Assembly: GCA_947165115.1 (NCBI GenBank)
Contig: CAMUZD010000039.1
Location: 1-9,613 of the forward strand
DNA from: an uncultured Clostridia bacterium
GTDB taxonomy: Bacteria > Bacillota > Clostridia > Oscillospirales > Acutalibacteraceae
DNA: 9,613 nt
Direction of reading: 5' to 3'
The notes below the pieces were generated by a model, which did no database searches, was not told the DNA's origin, and was given only the letters and a program-made list of their open reading frames with translations. Of the stretch, positions 1 to 6,956 are shown in pieces; position 1 is the stretch's first letter; every line of letters begins with the position of its first letter. The translations under genes were made by a program, and so were the position numbers.

Positions 1-663
1 ACCAACGGAGTATATCTTTCTCAGTATGCAAAAGACCTGAAAAAAGCCGGGCTTGACAGCGTGAATATCAGCCTCGACAGCACCGACGGCAGCACCTACC
101 GCCACCTTACGGGAGCAGATGTGCTGAAAAAAGTGCTCGACGGAATTGACGAAGCGGAGAAAGCCGGACTCAGCCCGATAAAAATCAACGCCGTGCTGAT
201 GAAAGGCGTCAATGATGACGGAGCGGGAAAATTGATAAATCTCGCGAAAGGCAGAAATATAGATGTCCGCTTCATTGAGCTCATGCCGTTTTCCGATGAG
301 GGAGAGGACGCTTCTCTTATAGTCACGGGCGATGATATTCTCAGAGAATTCACTTTCCTTAAGCCTATCGATTATAAGGAAGGCACAGCGCGGTATTATT
401 CAGCCGAAGGCTTCAAAGGCAGAGTCGGTCTTATCAATCCTATTACTCAGAAATTCTGCCCGGAGTGCAACAGAATCCGTCTGCTATCGGACGGCAAAGT
501 CAAGCCCTGCCTCGGATATGACACGGCTTATGACATAATGAAGTTCATTGACGATGAAGAAAAACTGATTGAAGAAGTTAAAAATATAATTCTGAAAAAG
601 CCCGCCGGACACAGCTTTGAAAACAAAAGCGCCGCCCACGGACTTAACAGAACGGGAGGATAA
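1..663 (+). CDS. moaA: GTP 3',8-cyclase MoaA, 5'-truncated by window edge
   Basis: MoaA is a cytosolic radical-SAM enzyme that converts GTP to 3',8-cyclo-GTP, the first step of molybdopterin (Mo/W cofactor) synthesis. The frame is open from base 1, and about 220 C-terminal residues are visible of a family length near 320. The N-terminal radical-SAM CxxxCxxC cluster lies upstream of the window. Visible family marks are the TNG and AGLDSVNISLD strands of the barrel (first 30 residues), KINAVLMKGVND, VRFIELMPF, and the C-terminal second 4Fe-4S site in the form CxxC-x13-C (FCPEC...KPC, encoded about 456-511). The protein ends in the conserved Gly-Gly tail that reaches into the GTP-binding active site. 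The stop is 1 base before the MOSC start, and the two Gly codons double as that gene's Shine-Dalgarno. All key residues of the visible part are present, so it looks functional. A different radical-SAM paralogue is unlikely given the CxxC-x13-C and GG end. Confidence 0.95.
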   Translation, partial: TNGVYLSQYAKDLKKAGLDSVNISLDSTDGSTYRHLTGADVLKKVLDGIDEAEKAGLSPIKINAVLMKGVNDDGAGKLINLAKGRNIDVRFIELMPFSDEGEDASLIVTGDDILREFTFLKPIDYKEGTARYYSAEGFKGRVGLINPITQKFCPECNRIRLLSDGKVKPCLGYDTAYDIMKFIDDEEKLIEEVKNIILKKPAGHSFENKSAAHGLNRTGG

Positions 664-664
664 T

Positions 665-1099
665 ATGGCAAGAGTCGTTGCAATTAACATCAGCGAAAAA
701 AAGAAAACTCCGAAAAAGACAATTCCGGAGGGTAAACTTATTAAAGATTTCGGCTTCGAGGGCGACGCTCATGCGGGCAAATGGCACCGCCAGGTGAGCC
801 TGCTCGCCAAGGAGAGCATTGAAAAAGCACAAGGGATGCGCACCGACGGCCTCTGCCACGGTATGTTCGCCGAGAACATCACAACAGAAGGAATTGAACT
901 TCACACTCTGCCGATCGGCACAAAGCTGAAAATCGGCGATGAAGCGCTGATTGAAATCACCCAGATAGGTAAGGAGTGCCACGACGGCTGTGCGATCAGG
1001 GAGCTTGTCGGCCAGTGCATTATGCCGAGAGAAGGCATTTTCGGCATAGTCCTCGAGGGCGGAACAGTAAAAGAAAATGACGAAATAACAATTGTATGA
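665..1099 (+). CDS. Stand-alone MOSC domain protein (molybdenum cofactor sulfur handling)
   Basis: This is a 144-residue protein made of little more than a MOSC domain (MOCO sulfurase C-terminal fold). Members of this fold bind the molybdenum cofactor or carry sulfur to it; the exact reaction of small stand-alone forms is not established. Visible marks are GDAHAG followed by HRQVSLL (residues 34-47) and the GKECH...C motif (about 102-109), whose Cys105 matches the conserved MOSC cysteine. Cys64, Cys109 and Cys118 are additional. I chose the ATG at 665 over the in-frame ATG at 617 because it follows a GGGAGGA ribosome site (654-660), sits just after the moaA stop and starts the usual MARVVAINIS-type N-terminus; the 617 start would run 47 bases into moaA and has no family support. 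It overlaps the next gene by 4 bases (ATGA), which fits coupled expression. The adjacent moaA supports a cofactor role. Confidence 0.9.
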   Translation: MARVVAINISEKKKTPKKTIPEGKLIKDFGFEGDAHAGKWHRQVSLLAKESIEKAQGMRTDGLCHGMFAENITTEGIELHTLPIGTKLKIGDEALIEITQIGKECHDGCAIRELVGQCIMPREGIFGIVLEGGTVKENDEITIV

Positions 1100-1668
1100 A
1101 GATTCTTTTTGAATTATTTCTTGCCTTTTTCAAAACCGGATTATTCACGTTCGGCGGCGGCTATGCAATGCTGCCGCTCATTGAGCGCATCTGCGTCAGA
1201 GAAAAGCATTGGCTGACCGAGGAAGAAATGACGGATCTTCCCGCCGTTGCCGAATCATCTCCCGGCCCTGTCGCGATAAACTGCGCCACCTACGTCGGAT
1301 ACAAGCAAAAAGGAATTGCGGGCGCCGTTGCGGCAACATTCGGTATGGTTGTTCCGTCGTTTATAATCATTCTGGTTATATCTTTCTTTCTTGACAGATT
1401 TCTTGAAAACAAATGGGTTGCCGGCGCTTTTTACGGCATAAAAATCGCTGTCGGCATTCTTATAATCGATGCGGCTGTTAAGCTCTTTTCGAAGCTTCCG
1501 AAAAAAGCGCTCACAATAACAACCGGCGCGGTTTCATTTCTGCTTATGATGGCTGTGAATATCTTTGCGCTCAGAATTACTTCAATTGTATTCATGCTTT
1601 TCGCAGCCGCGGCCGGCTTCATCATCTACCTCGTGAACAGAAAGCGCAAGGGAGGTAATGAAGCATGA
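1096..1668 (+). CDS. CHR-family (chromate transporter type) membrane protein, first of a pair
   Basis: This 190-residue protein is a single-domain short-chain member of the ChrA/CHR ion-transporter family, which typically works as a pair of half-size subunits encoded side by side. The known member ChrA exports chromate; the substrates of most clostridial pairs are unknown. Hallmarks are TFGGGYAMLPLIE near residues 18-30, the SSPGPVAIN loop at 54-62 followed by ATYVGY, and several hydrophobic segments (roughly 72-100, 108-130, 140-158 and 162-182) ending in a basic NRKRK tail. The start overlaps the MOSC stop as ATGA and has little Shine-Dalgarno of its own, so it probably depends on translational coupling. 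It ends in another ATGA overlap with its partner. Lying between cofactor genes and a metal-type ABC importer, it could move molybdate, tungstate or another oxyanion rather than chromate; that is inference. Confidence 0.88.
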   Translation: MKILFELFLAFFKTGLFTFGGGYAMLPLIERICVREKHWLTEEEMTDLPAVAESSPGPVAINCATYVGYKQKGIAGAVAATFGMVVPSFIIILVISFFLDRFLENKWVAGAFYGIKIAVGILIIDAAVKLFSKLPKKALTITTGAVSFLLMMAVNIFALRITSIVFMLFAAAAGFIIYLVNRKRKGGNEA

Positions 1669-2225
1669 TTTATCTCAAACTTTTTCTTGAATTTCTTAAA
1701 ATAGGAGCTTTTACATTCGGCGGCGGCTATGCCGCAATACCGCTCATCAGAGAAACGGTGCTTATGAACGGCTGGATGGATGATGCGATGCTCTCGGATA
1801 TGATAGCCGTCAGCGAAAGCACTCCCGGCCCGGTTATGGTCAATATGGCTACTTATATCGGCAGCACCCGCGGTGGAATTATCGGAGCTGTAATTGCAAC
1901 TCTCGCCGTTGTGCTTCCGTCTTTTATCTTTGTTCTTCTTCTGATAAAAATCCTGAAAAAGGCTTTGAATTACGAAGGTTTCAATTCGGCGCTAGGAACA
2001 TTGAAACCCTGCATAGCGGGAATTATACTCGCAACGGGAGTTTTTATGGCGCTTAATAATATAATCGGTTCTGTTCAAAGCCCGGTTTTTGATTATAAAA
2101 CGCTGATATTGACCGCTGTTCTTGCGGCAGTCTATTTCGGCTCAAAGAAGATTCTCAAAAACGGTATGTCGCCGATAATTCTGATTATAATTTCCGGAGC
2201 GGCGGGTATACTGATCCGGATGTGA
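1665..2225 (+). CDS. CHR-family (chromate transporter type) membrane protein, second of a pair
   Basis: This 186-residue partner of the preceding gene has the same fold and motifs: TFGGGYAAIPLI (17-28), STPGPVMVN with MATYIGS (52-67), then hydrophobic spans around 70-95, 110-130, 146-159 and 168-185. It starts with an ATGA overlap and has a good GGAGG ribosome site at 1651-1655 inside its partner. Paired half-size CHR proteins are thought to assemble as heterodimers with opposite membrane orientation; that is family knowledge, not seen here. The two genes share a 17-base identical stretch (1150-1166 and 1716-1732) that encodes the FGGGYA motif, consistent with an old tandem duplication or simple conservation of the motif. 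A 32-base gap with no riboswitch or terminator separates it from the ABC permease gene. Confidence 0.88.
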   Translation: MIYLKLFLEFLKIGAFTFGGGYAAIPLIRETVLMNGWMDDAMLSDMIAVSESTPGPVMVNMATYIGSTRGGIIGAVIATLAVVLPSFIFVLLLIKILKKALNYEGFNSALGTLKPCIAGIILATGVFMALNNIIGSVQSPVFDYKTLILTAVLAAVYFGSKKILKNGMSPIILIIISGAAGILIRM

Positions 2226-2257
2226 TTATACGCAAATAAAAGGAAAGGAGCGGAAAA

Positions 2258-3271
2258 ATGCAAAAGACGCAAATAAGAGACAATCTGTCTTTGACCGTAA
2301 AAGCATTGCTTTTGATTTTGCCGCTTCTTGCCGTATTTGTTTCGCTGTTTTTCGGCAGATATCACCTTTCTTTGAGCGAGGTAGTGTTATCAATCCTTCG
2401 TTCCGCTGATGTTTCTGTCGCTTCGCGCGTTACGGTTTTACAGCTCCGCCTTCCCAGGGCAATTGCCTCAGCTTTTGTCGGCGCTTCTCTCGCAGTCTCC
2501 GGCGCGGCGTTTCAGAGCGTATTCAGAAATCCGCTTGTCAATTCCGGTATTCTCGGAGTTTCAAACGGCGCAGGCTTCGGGGCATGCATAGCGATAGTGT
2601 TTTTCGGCGGCGGAGTATATACATATTTCTTTTCGTTTGTCTTCGCAGTTGCCGCAGTGCTTTTAAGTTACTTTGCCGGCAGAATATCACGCGTTACCAC
2701 TTCGATAACCATGATTCTCGGCGGCGTTATAGTCGGTGCGTTTTTCAGCGCACTCGTATCGATAATGAAATATGTCGCCGACCCATACAGTCAGCTCCCT
2801 TCCATCACCTTCTGGTTTATGGGCAGCTTCGCTTCGGTGAACTATTCTCATTTTTATGCTCTTATTCCGATGGGCCTCGGTATGCTCCTTGTTTTTCTCT
2901 CGCGCTGGAAACTCAATGTGCTTTCAATGGGAGAGAGAGAGGCCGCCTCGCTCGGCGTTGATGTCCGCAGAGCGCAGATCATGATTATCGGCGGCGCCAC
3001 TCTCTGCACCGCCGCTGCAGTCTGTATCAGCGGAACCATCGGCTGGGTGGGCCTTGTTATACCTCATATCGGGCGTATGATTATCGGAAACAGCAATCAG
3101 AAACTAATCCCCGTCAGCATTTCTCTCGGAGCAGGGTTCATGGTAATAATGGACCTGCTCTCACGCACACTCACAGGCTCTGAAATACCGATAGGAATCC
3201 TCTGCGCGCTTATCGGCACGCCTTTCTTCGTATATCTTCTCAAAAAGACGAAGGGAGGATTCACGGCATGA
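2258..3271 (+). CDS. FecCD-family ABC transporter permease (metal/chelate or oxyanion importer)
   Basis: This 337-residue integral membrane protein belongs to the BtuC/FecCD permease family, whose members normally work as homodimers with ten membrane spans each to import iron chelates, cobalamin, heme or, in the MolB branch, molybdate/tungstate. Family blocks appear in order: RLPRAIASAFVGASLAVSG (64-82), FRNPLVNSGILGVSNGAG (89-106), FWFMGS (185-190), the cytoplasmic coupling segment GEREAASLGVDV (225-236), GTIGWVGLVIPHIGRMI (259-275) and EIPIGILCALIGTPFFVYLL at the C-terminus (309-328). Length is normal. An AAGGAG ribosome site precedes the ATG. The stop overlaps the ATPase start (ATGA). The sequence alone cannot name the substrate; the position in a moaA operon favours molybdate or tungstate, with ferric chelates as the main alternative. 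Confidence 0.92.
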   Translation: MQKTQIRDNLSLTVKALLLILPLLAVFVSLFFGRYHLSLSEVVLSILRSADVSVASRVTVLQLRLPRAIASAFVGASLAVSGAAFQSVFRNPLVNSGILGVSNGAGFGACIAIVFFGGGVYTYFFSFVFAVAAVLLSYFAGRISRVTTSITMILGGVIVGAFFSALVSIMKYVADPYSQLPSITFWFMGSFASVNYSHFYALIPMGLGMLLVFLSRWKLNVLSMGEREAASLGVDVRRAQIMIIGGATLCTAAAVCISGTIGWVGLVIPHIGRMIIGNSNQKLIPVSISLGAGFMVIMDLLSRTLTGSEIPIGILCALIGTPFFVYLLKKTKGGFTA

Positions 3272-4074
3272 TTCTGCAAATTGATAATCTGTCTTTTTCA
3301 TACGATAAAACTCCTCTGCTCTCCGGCTTGTCGCTGTCGGCCGAAAAGGGCGAAATCGTCTGTCTCCTCGGTCCCAACGGCAGCGGTAAAACGACTCTGC
3401 TTGACTGTGTGCTCGGTTTCCACAGAAACTATACGGGCAACATCTCGGTCTGCGGAAAAGACATTCTTCCGCTTTCCCGCCCCGAACTTGCAAAGCTGGT
3501 CTCCTATGTTCCCCAGCTTCATACTCCGACTTTTCCATACACAGTAAGAGAAATAGTTCTTATGGGAAGAACAGCGCAGTCGGGACTTCTCGGGGCGCCC
3601 GATAAAGAGGATTATGAAATCTGTGATTCGGCGATAGTACGGATCGGAATTGAAGAATTTGCAGAAAGGCCTTATACGGAGCTTTCGGGCGGCGAGCGTA
3701 AGCTGGTCATGCTTGCCCGCGCCCTCGCTCAGCAGGCGCCGCTCATAGTATTGGACGAGCCGACAAGCTCGCTTGATTTCAAAAACGAGCTTCTGTTTCT
3801 TGAAATAATAACGGATCTTGTCAGAAATGACGGAATAACCGTGCTTATGGCAACGCATGCCCTCCAGCATCCTCTTTATTTTGAATCGGAAGGAATTCCG
3901 TCTGAAGCTGTCATGCTCAGCAGAGGCAGGGAAGTCCGCTCGGGTAAACCGGGCGAGCTCATAACTCCCGAAACACTTCTTGAGGTTTACGGAGTCCGTG
4001 CGGCGGTGCATGAAACACTGAGCGAAGAAGGAAAGACTGTCAGAACGATTGCCGTGCTGGGCAGTGATTCTTAA
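3268..4074 (+). CDS. ABC transporter ATP-binding protein (FecE/BtuD/MolC type)
   Basis: This 268-residue cytoplasmic ATPase energises the preceding permease. All catalytic elements are present: Walker A GPNGSGKTT (35-43), Q-loop VPQ (Gln83), signature LSGGE (139-143), Walker B LIVLDEP (159-165, catalytic Glu164), D-loop SSLD (167-170) and switch histidine in MATH (His197). After the core there is a tail of about 65 residues typical of FecE-type subunits (YGVRA region near 231-235). A GGGAGG ribosome site (3253-3258) lies in the end of the permease gene, and the ATGA overlap implies coupled synthesis. A 14-base gap follows before the binding-protein gene. The family assignment is secure; substrate specificity is not encoded in this subunit. 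Confidence 0.95.
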   Translation: MILQIDNLSFSYDKTPLLSGLSLSAEKGEIVCLLGPNGSGKTTLLDCVLGFHRNYTGNISVCGKDILPLSRPELAKLVSYVPQLHTPTFPYTVREIVLMGRTAQSGLLGAPDKEDYEICDSAIVRIGIEEFAERPYTELSGGERKLVMLARALAQQAPLIVLDEPTSSLDFKNELLFLEIITDLVRNDGITVLMATHALQHPLYFESEGIPSEAVMLSRGREVRSGKPGELITPETLLEVYGVRAAVHETLSEEGKTVRTIAVLGSDS

Positions 4075-4088
4075 CAAGGAGAAAACTT

Positions 4089-5165
4089 ATGAAACGATTT
4101 GCGGCGCTTGTAATTTCATTTTTAATTCTTTTTGTCTCTCTTTGCGCCTGCACTCCCGAAAAGCGTAATCCGACCGGTGATATTACGGTTACAGACTGCG
4201 CAGGCCGTGAAGTTTCTGTTCCTTCGGATCCTAAATCCGTATGTGTTCTCTGCCCGTTCTCCGGCCCGATTATCGTTATGCTCGGTTTCGGAGACAGAAT
4301 CACTTCTTTTACCAATAACGCCGCAAGAAGCAAGCTGCTTATGCAGATATGTCCTTCTCTTGAAAATGCCGCGGTAGTCAAAAACAGCGGCTCGGTCAAC
4401 GCAGAGGAAATTATGGCGAAGAACACCGATCTTATGATTATCAATTCCGGCGTCTATGAAAGCGAAGCGGAAAGGGCAAAAATCGAAGCAATCGGCGCGC
4501 CTTATATCGTTATAGACTTCGAAACAATTGAAGATCAGCTGAAAGCTGTTGATATTCTCGGGAAAACATTTGCCAGTGAAGAAAAGGCTCAGAAATATAT
4601 TTCTTATTTCAGATCGGTTATTGAACGCACGGAGAAAGCTGAAAAAGGAACACCGAAGCGCATTTATCATTCGGTAAATGAAGCAGTCCGCACCGATTAT
4701 GAAGGAAGCTACTGCGCCGACTGGATTGCTCTCACGGGCGCCGAAAATGTTTCGGTTCAGAGCGGCAAGCTCAGCATTGAAGGCGAAAAAGCATATACAA
4801 CACTCGAGCAGATATATGTTTGGGATCCAGATATAATTATCTGCAACGAAGCTATGGTTGACGACTATATACTCAGCGACTCGAAATGGGAGGGACTCTC
4901 CTGCGTGCAAAAGGGCGAAGTGTATCAGATTCCCATCGGCATAACCAGGTGGGGCCATCCTTCAAGCTTTGAGACACCGCTTGCGATTCTTTGGCTGATG
5001 AATCTCCTTTATCCCGACAGCTTCCAGGTTGATATGGATTCCGAAATAACATCCTTTTACAAAGAATTCTTTGATTTTGAAATCGGAGAAGAATGGCTGA
5101 GCGCCATTATCGAGGGCTCGGAAATGCGCGAGCCGAAAACCGAGCATAAGGAGGATGCCGCATGA
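4089..5165 (+). CDS. Lipoprotein substrate-binding protein of the FecCD-type ABC importer
   Basis: This 358-residue protein is the extracellular binding subunit of the importer. Residues 1-21 form a lipoprotein signal with a hydrophobic core and lipobox SLCAC, so Cys21 should be lipidated and anchor the protein to the outer face of the membrane. The rest fits the two-lobed TroA/BtuF/FhuD-like class III fold: ITVTDCAGREVSVP near 32-46, GSVNAEEIMAKNTDLMI at 101-117, a long linking helix about 141-175, YTTLEQIYVWDPDIIICNEA (236-255) and RWGHPSSFETPLAILWLMN (297-315) then LYPDSF. That last block resembles MolA/HemV-2-like binding proteins from memory, which suits a molybdate/tungstate or iron-chelate ligand. 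An AAGGAG site precedes the start at 4089. It overlaps the next gene by ATGA, so the TiaS-like protein is made with it. Confidence 0.9.
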   Translation: MKRFAALVISFLILFVSLCACTPEKRNPTGDITVTDCAGREVSVPSDPKSVCVLCPFSGPIIVMLGFGDRITSFTNNAARSKLLMQICPSLENAAVVKNSGSVNAEEIMAKNTDLMIINSGVYESEAERAKIEAIGAPYIVIDFETIEDQLKAVDILGKTFASEEKAQKYISYFRSVIERTEKAEKGTPKRIYHSVNEAVRTDYEGSYCADWIALTGAENVSVQSGKLSIEGEKAYTTLEQIYVWDPDIIICNEAMVDDYILSDSKWEGLSCVQKGEVYQIPIGITRWGHPSSFETPLAILWLMNLLYPDSFQVDMDSEITSFYKEFFDFEIGEEWLSAIIEGSEMREPKTEHKEDAA

Positions 5166-5899
5166 AGCTTTTTGTCTGCATAGACGATACCGATAATTAT
5201 GACAGCATCGGAACGGGTGAACTCCTTGAGAATATGATGGGTGAAGCGGCGATAAAAGGCCTCGCCAAAGCAGGCTTTACGGTCCGTTATCAGCTATTTA
5301 TTCACGATGACATTCCCTATACTTCACATAACAGCTCAATGTGCTGCGCCGCGGAAACAAACGACCGCGAAACATTCACCGAGTTCTGCCAAAAATATCT
5401 TGAGGAAAATTCGGCCGAGGGTTCCGATCCGGGGCTCTGTATTCTGACCGACGATTCTTCCCTTGATTATTCCGCACTTATTGAATTCGGAAAACGCGCT
5501 CAGTGCAAGGTCCTGACCAAAGAAGAGGCGTATAAAGCGGCAAAAGAATTCGGAAACGGGCTCCATCTGAGCGAGCACGGCGGAACGGGCGGCGGAATAA
5601 TCGGTGCTCTCGCCGGAGCCGCTCTGCGAGCCGGAAAAGAAGAGGGCAGAATTAAAGGCAAAATCCAGCCTCTGCCAAATAAACCCGACTGGACGACATC
5701 GGAATTTGCCTCGGTATTCGGCGTTCAGCGCTTTATCGATGAAGACGGGAACGAAATCACGGATAATCTCTCAATCAGATTCGTTCATCCCACAAAACTG
5801 CTTTACAGCAAAGGGCTGATAACAGGCGTTATCATAAATGAAAACGGTCAGCTGATGCCGAAGCCGAAAATCAAAAAGAACAAAGAGAAAAAACAATGA
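5162..5899 (+). CDS. TiaS-like protein (bacterial homologue of the N-terminal part of archaeal tRNA(Ile2) agmatinylcytidine synthetase)
   Basis: This 245-residue soluble protein shows, in the same order and similar spacing as archaeal TiaS, three landmarks of that enzyme. These are CIDDTDNYDSIGTG (6-19; TiaS has IDDTD...T), IPYTSHNSS (51-59; TiaS NPxIPYKTRGN) and HGGTGGGIIGALAG (139-152; TiaS GRGLIGALAA). The first belongs to the kinase-like domain that attacks the tRNA cytidine with ATP, and the last to the following ferredoxin-like domain. TiaS is about 420 residues; the OB-fold and zinc-ribbon tRNA-binding parts are absent here, and the protein ends in a Lys-rich tail. Bacteria make lysidine with TilS instead, so tRNA modification is unlikely. 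An ATP-dependent reaction connected with the metal or cofactor pathway is an inference. The gene has an AAGGAGG site (5148-5154) and ATGA overlaps at both ends, tying it to the binding protein and the Cys-rich protein. Confidence 0.75.
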   Translation: MKLFVCIDDTDNYDSIGTGELLENMMGEAAIKGLAKAGFTVRYQLFIHDDIPYTSHNSSMCCAAETNDRETFTEFCQKYLEENSAEGSDPGLCILTDDSSLDYSALIEFGKRAQCKVLTKEEAYKAAKEFGNGLHLSEHGGTGGGIIGALAGAALRAGKEEGRIKGKIQPLPNKPDWTTSEFASVFGVQRFIDEDGNEITDNLSIRFVHPTKLLYSKGLITGVIINENGQLMPKPKIKKNKEKKQ

Positions 5900-6099
5900 C
5901 TGACTGGATAAAAGAAAACGGAAAAGCCGTATTTGCCGGCGGGAAGGGCTCTTTTGAGGATGCTGCGCGCGTTGCCTCGCAGTGCAGCTGCTTTTCCGAG
6001 GACTGCGAGGACGAGCTTGTCTGCGATGATGCAATAAGCTGCTATAACTGCCGCTACCGCAGGTGGACGGCAACGAGTTTTGAATGCATGAAGAGGTGA
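5896..6099 (+). CDS. Small seven-cysteine protein, possible metal- or Fe-S-binding
   Basis: This protein of 67 residues has no family I can name. It has seven cysteines (30, 32, 37, 43, 49, 52 and 64) concentrated in the C-terminal two-thirds in a CxC-x4-C-x5-C-x5-C-x2-C-x11-C pattern, with an acidic stretch (EDCEDEL) and an aromatic-basic YRRW segment near the last cysteines. No signal peptide or membrane span is visible, so it is probably cytosolic, where reduced cysteines could bind zinc, an Fe-S cluster or a thiophilic metal. The start is an ATGA overlap with the TiaS-like gene, and the stop is 5 bases before the next start, so it is firmly inside the operon; this and its composition argue that it is a real gene. 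Its neighbour suggests that the two act together, perhaps replacing the zinc-ribbon that the short TiaS-like protein lacks. That is inference. Confidence 0.7.
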   Translation: MTDWIKENGKAVFAGGKGSFEDAARVASQCSCFSEDCEDELVCDDAISCYNCRYRRWTATSFECMKR

Positions 6100-6104
6100 A
6101 GCAA

Positions 6105-6935
6105 ATGATAAATAATACCGGCGCCAGACATATACTTGCTTTCCTTGCTGCAGTTCTGATTGCTCTTTCATTTGTAGTTCCTGCTTCTGCCGAAGGCGGT
6201 AACGGCGACGGAAGCGGCGGAGGAAAAGACGTCCCGTTCGGGCTTGTTTCATCAAGCATACCCAACGGCGAAGAAAATGTCGATCCGAATGCGAGCATAG
6301 TGCTTACTTTCAATAAAAATGTAGTAAACCTGAGAGTACGCGAAAGCAATATGAAATGCTTCACTCTGACTGACAGTAAAGGTAATTCTGTTCCAATTGA
6401 TATTATCATGGGCGACGATCAGGTCAACCCCACTCAGGAAGTCAAGAGAACTATTACAATAAAGCCAAAATCTGCACTGAAACCGGGCGAAACCTATCTT
6501 CTTAAAATAAGCGGCGACCTTCAAGCTAAAAGGGAAGATACCTATCTCGGCAGGGATACTTATATCAGCTTTACCGTTGCCGATGTAACAACAACGTCAC
6601 CCACAATTATCACCACCACTCAGGCCACGGCAACTGAGACGAAACTCGACGCTACGTCATCGGTTCAAGCGATTTCAAAAACGGAAACTGTAACGATTTC
6701 TGAATCATACTCAGTCGCTGATAATGAAACAGAAACCTCAGCTGTTATTTCATCTGTATCCGCAACTATTACCGAAACGCAGGAGTTTACATTTTCACAA
6801 TCTGACGAAACCGAGCCAGATGGAGTTCATCCGCAGAACAGAATCAAAAAGATTTCACCTCTGCCAGCTATTATTACAGCTATAGTAATTGCCGCTGCTG
6901 CAGCGACAGTTTTGATAATAAAAAAGAAAAAATAA
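6105..6935 (+). CDS. Secreted, membrane-anchored Ig-like (SbsA/Big_5-type) domain protein
   Basis: This is a 276-residue surface protein. Residues 1-29 form a signal peptide with likely cleavage after PASA. A Gly-rich stretch with GDGSGGG (34-40) leads into one SbsA-like Ig domain (about 45-150), recognised by SSSIPNGEENVDPNASIVLTF, a TITIKPKSALKPGETYLLKI strand pair and a closing ISFTV strand. Residues 151-240 are rich in Ser, Thr and Glu and probably form a wall-spanning stalk. A hydrophobic segment (about 252-272) followed by KKKK anchors the C-terminus in the membrane; there is no LPXTG motif. I chose ATG 6105 over the in-frame ATG at 6084 because AGAGGTG (6092-6098) precedes it with proper spacing and it gives a cleaner signal peptide. 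No enzyme motif is present; a binding or scaffolding role at the surface is the most that can be said. It shares linker and fold with the next gene. Confidence 0.82.
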   Translation: MINNTGARHILAFLAAVLIALSFVVPASAEGGNGDGSGGGKDVPFGLVSSSIPNGEENVDPNASIVLTFNKNVVNLRVRESNMKCFTLTDSKGNSVPIDIIMGDDQVNPTQEVKRTITIKPKSALKPGETYLLKISGDLQAKREDTYLGRDTYISFTVADVTTTSPTIITTTQATATETKLDATSSVQAISKTETVTISESYSVADNETETSAVISSVSATITETQEFTFSQSDETEPDGVHPQNRIKKISPLPAIITAIVIAAAAATVLIIKKKK

Positions 6936-6956
6936 CATAAGAAAGGACTCAAAACC

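Noticed and set aside
2226..2257. Gap before the permease examined for a molybdenum-cofactor, cobalamin or other riboswitch
   Set aside because: Only 32 bases, holding just a ribosome site; too short for any such element.
3298..4077. Long open frame on the minus strand opposite the ABC ATPase
   Set aside because: The plus-strand ATPase has every catalytic motif; the reverse frame has no recognisable domain and reflects codon bias of the true gene.
4122..4958. Minus-strand open frame of 278 codons opposite the binding protein
   Set aside because: Cys/Phe-rich sequence of no family, fully inside a convincing lipoprotein gene; a shadow frame.
5771..6409. Minus-strand open frame spanning the TiaS-like end, the Cys-rich gene and the Ig-protein start
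   Set aside because: It crosses three plus-strand genes, has low-complexity Ser/Pro/Arg composition and no ribosome site that stands out.
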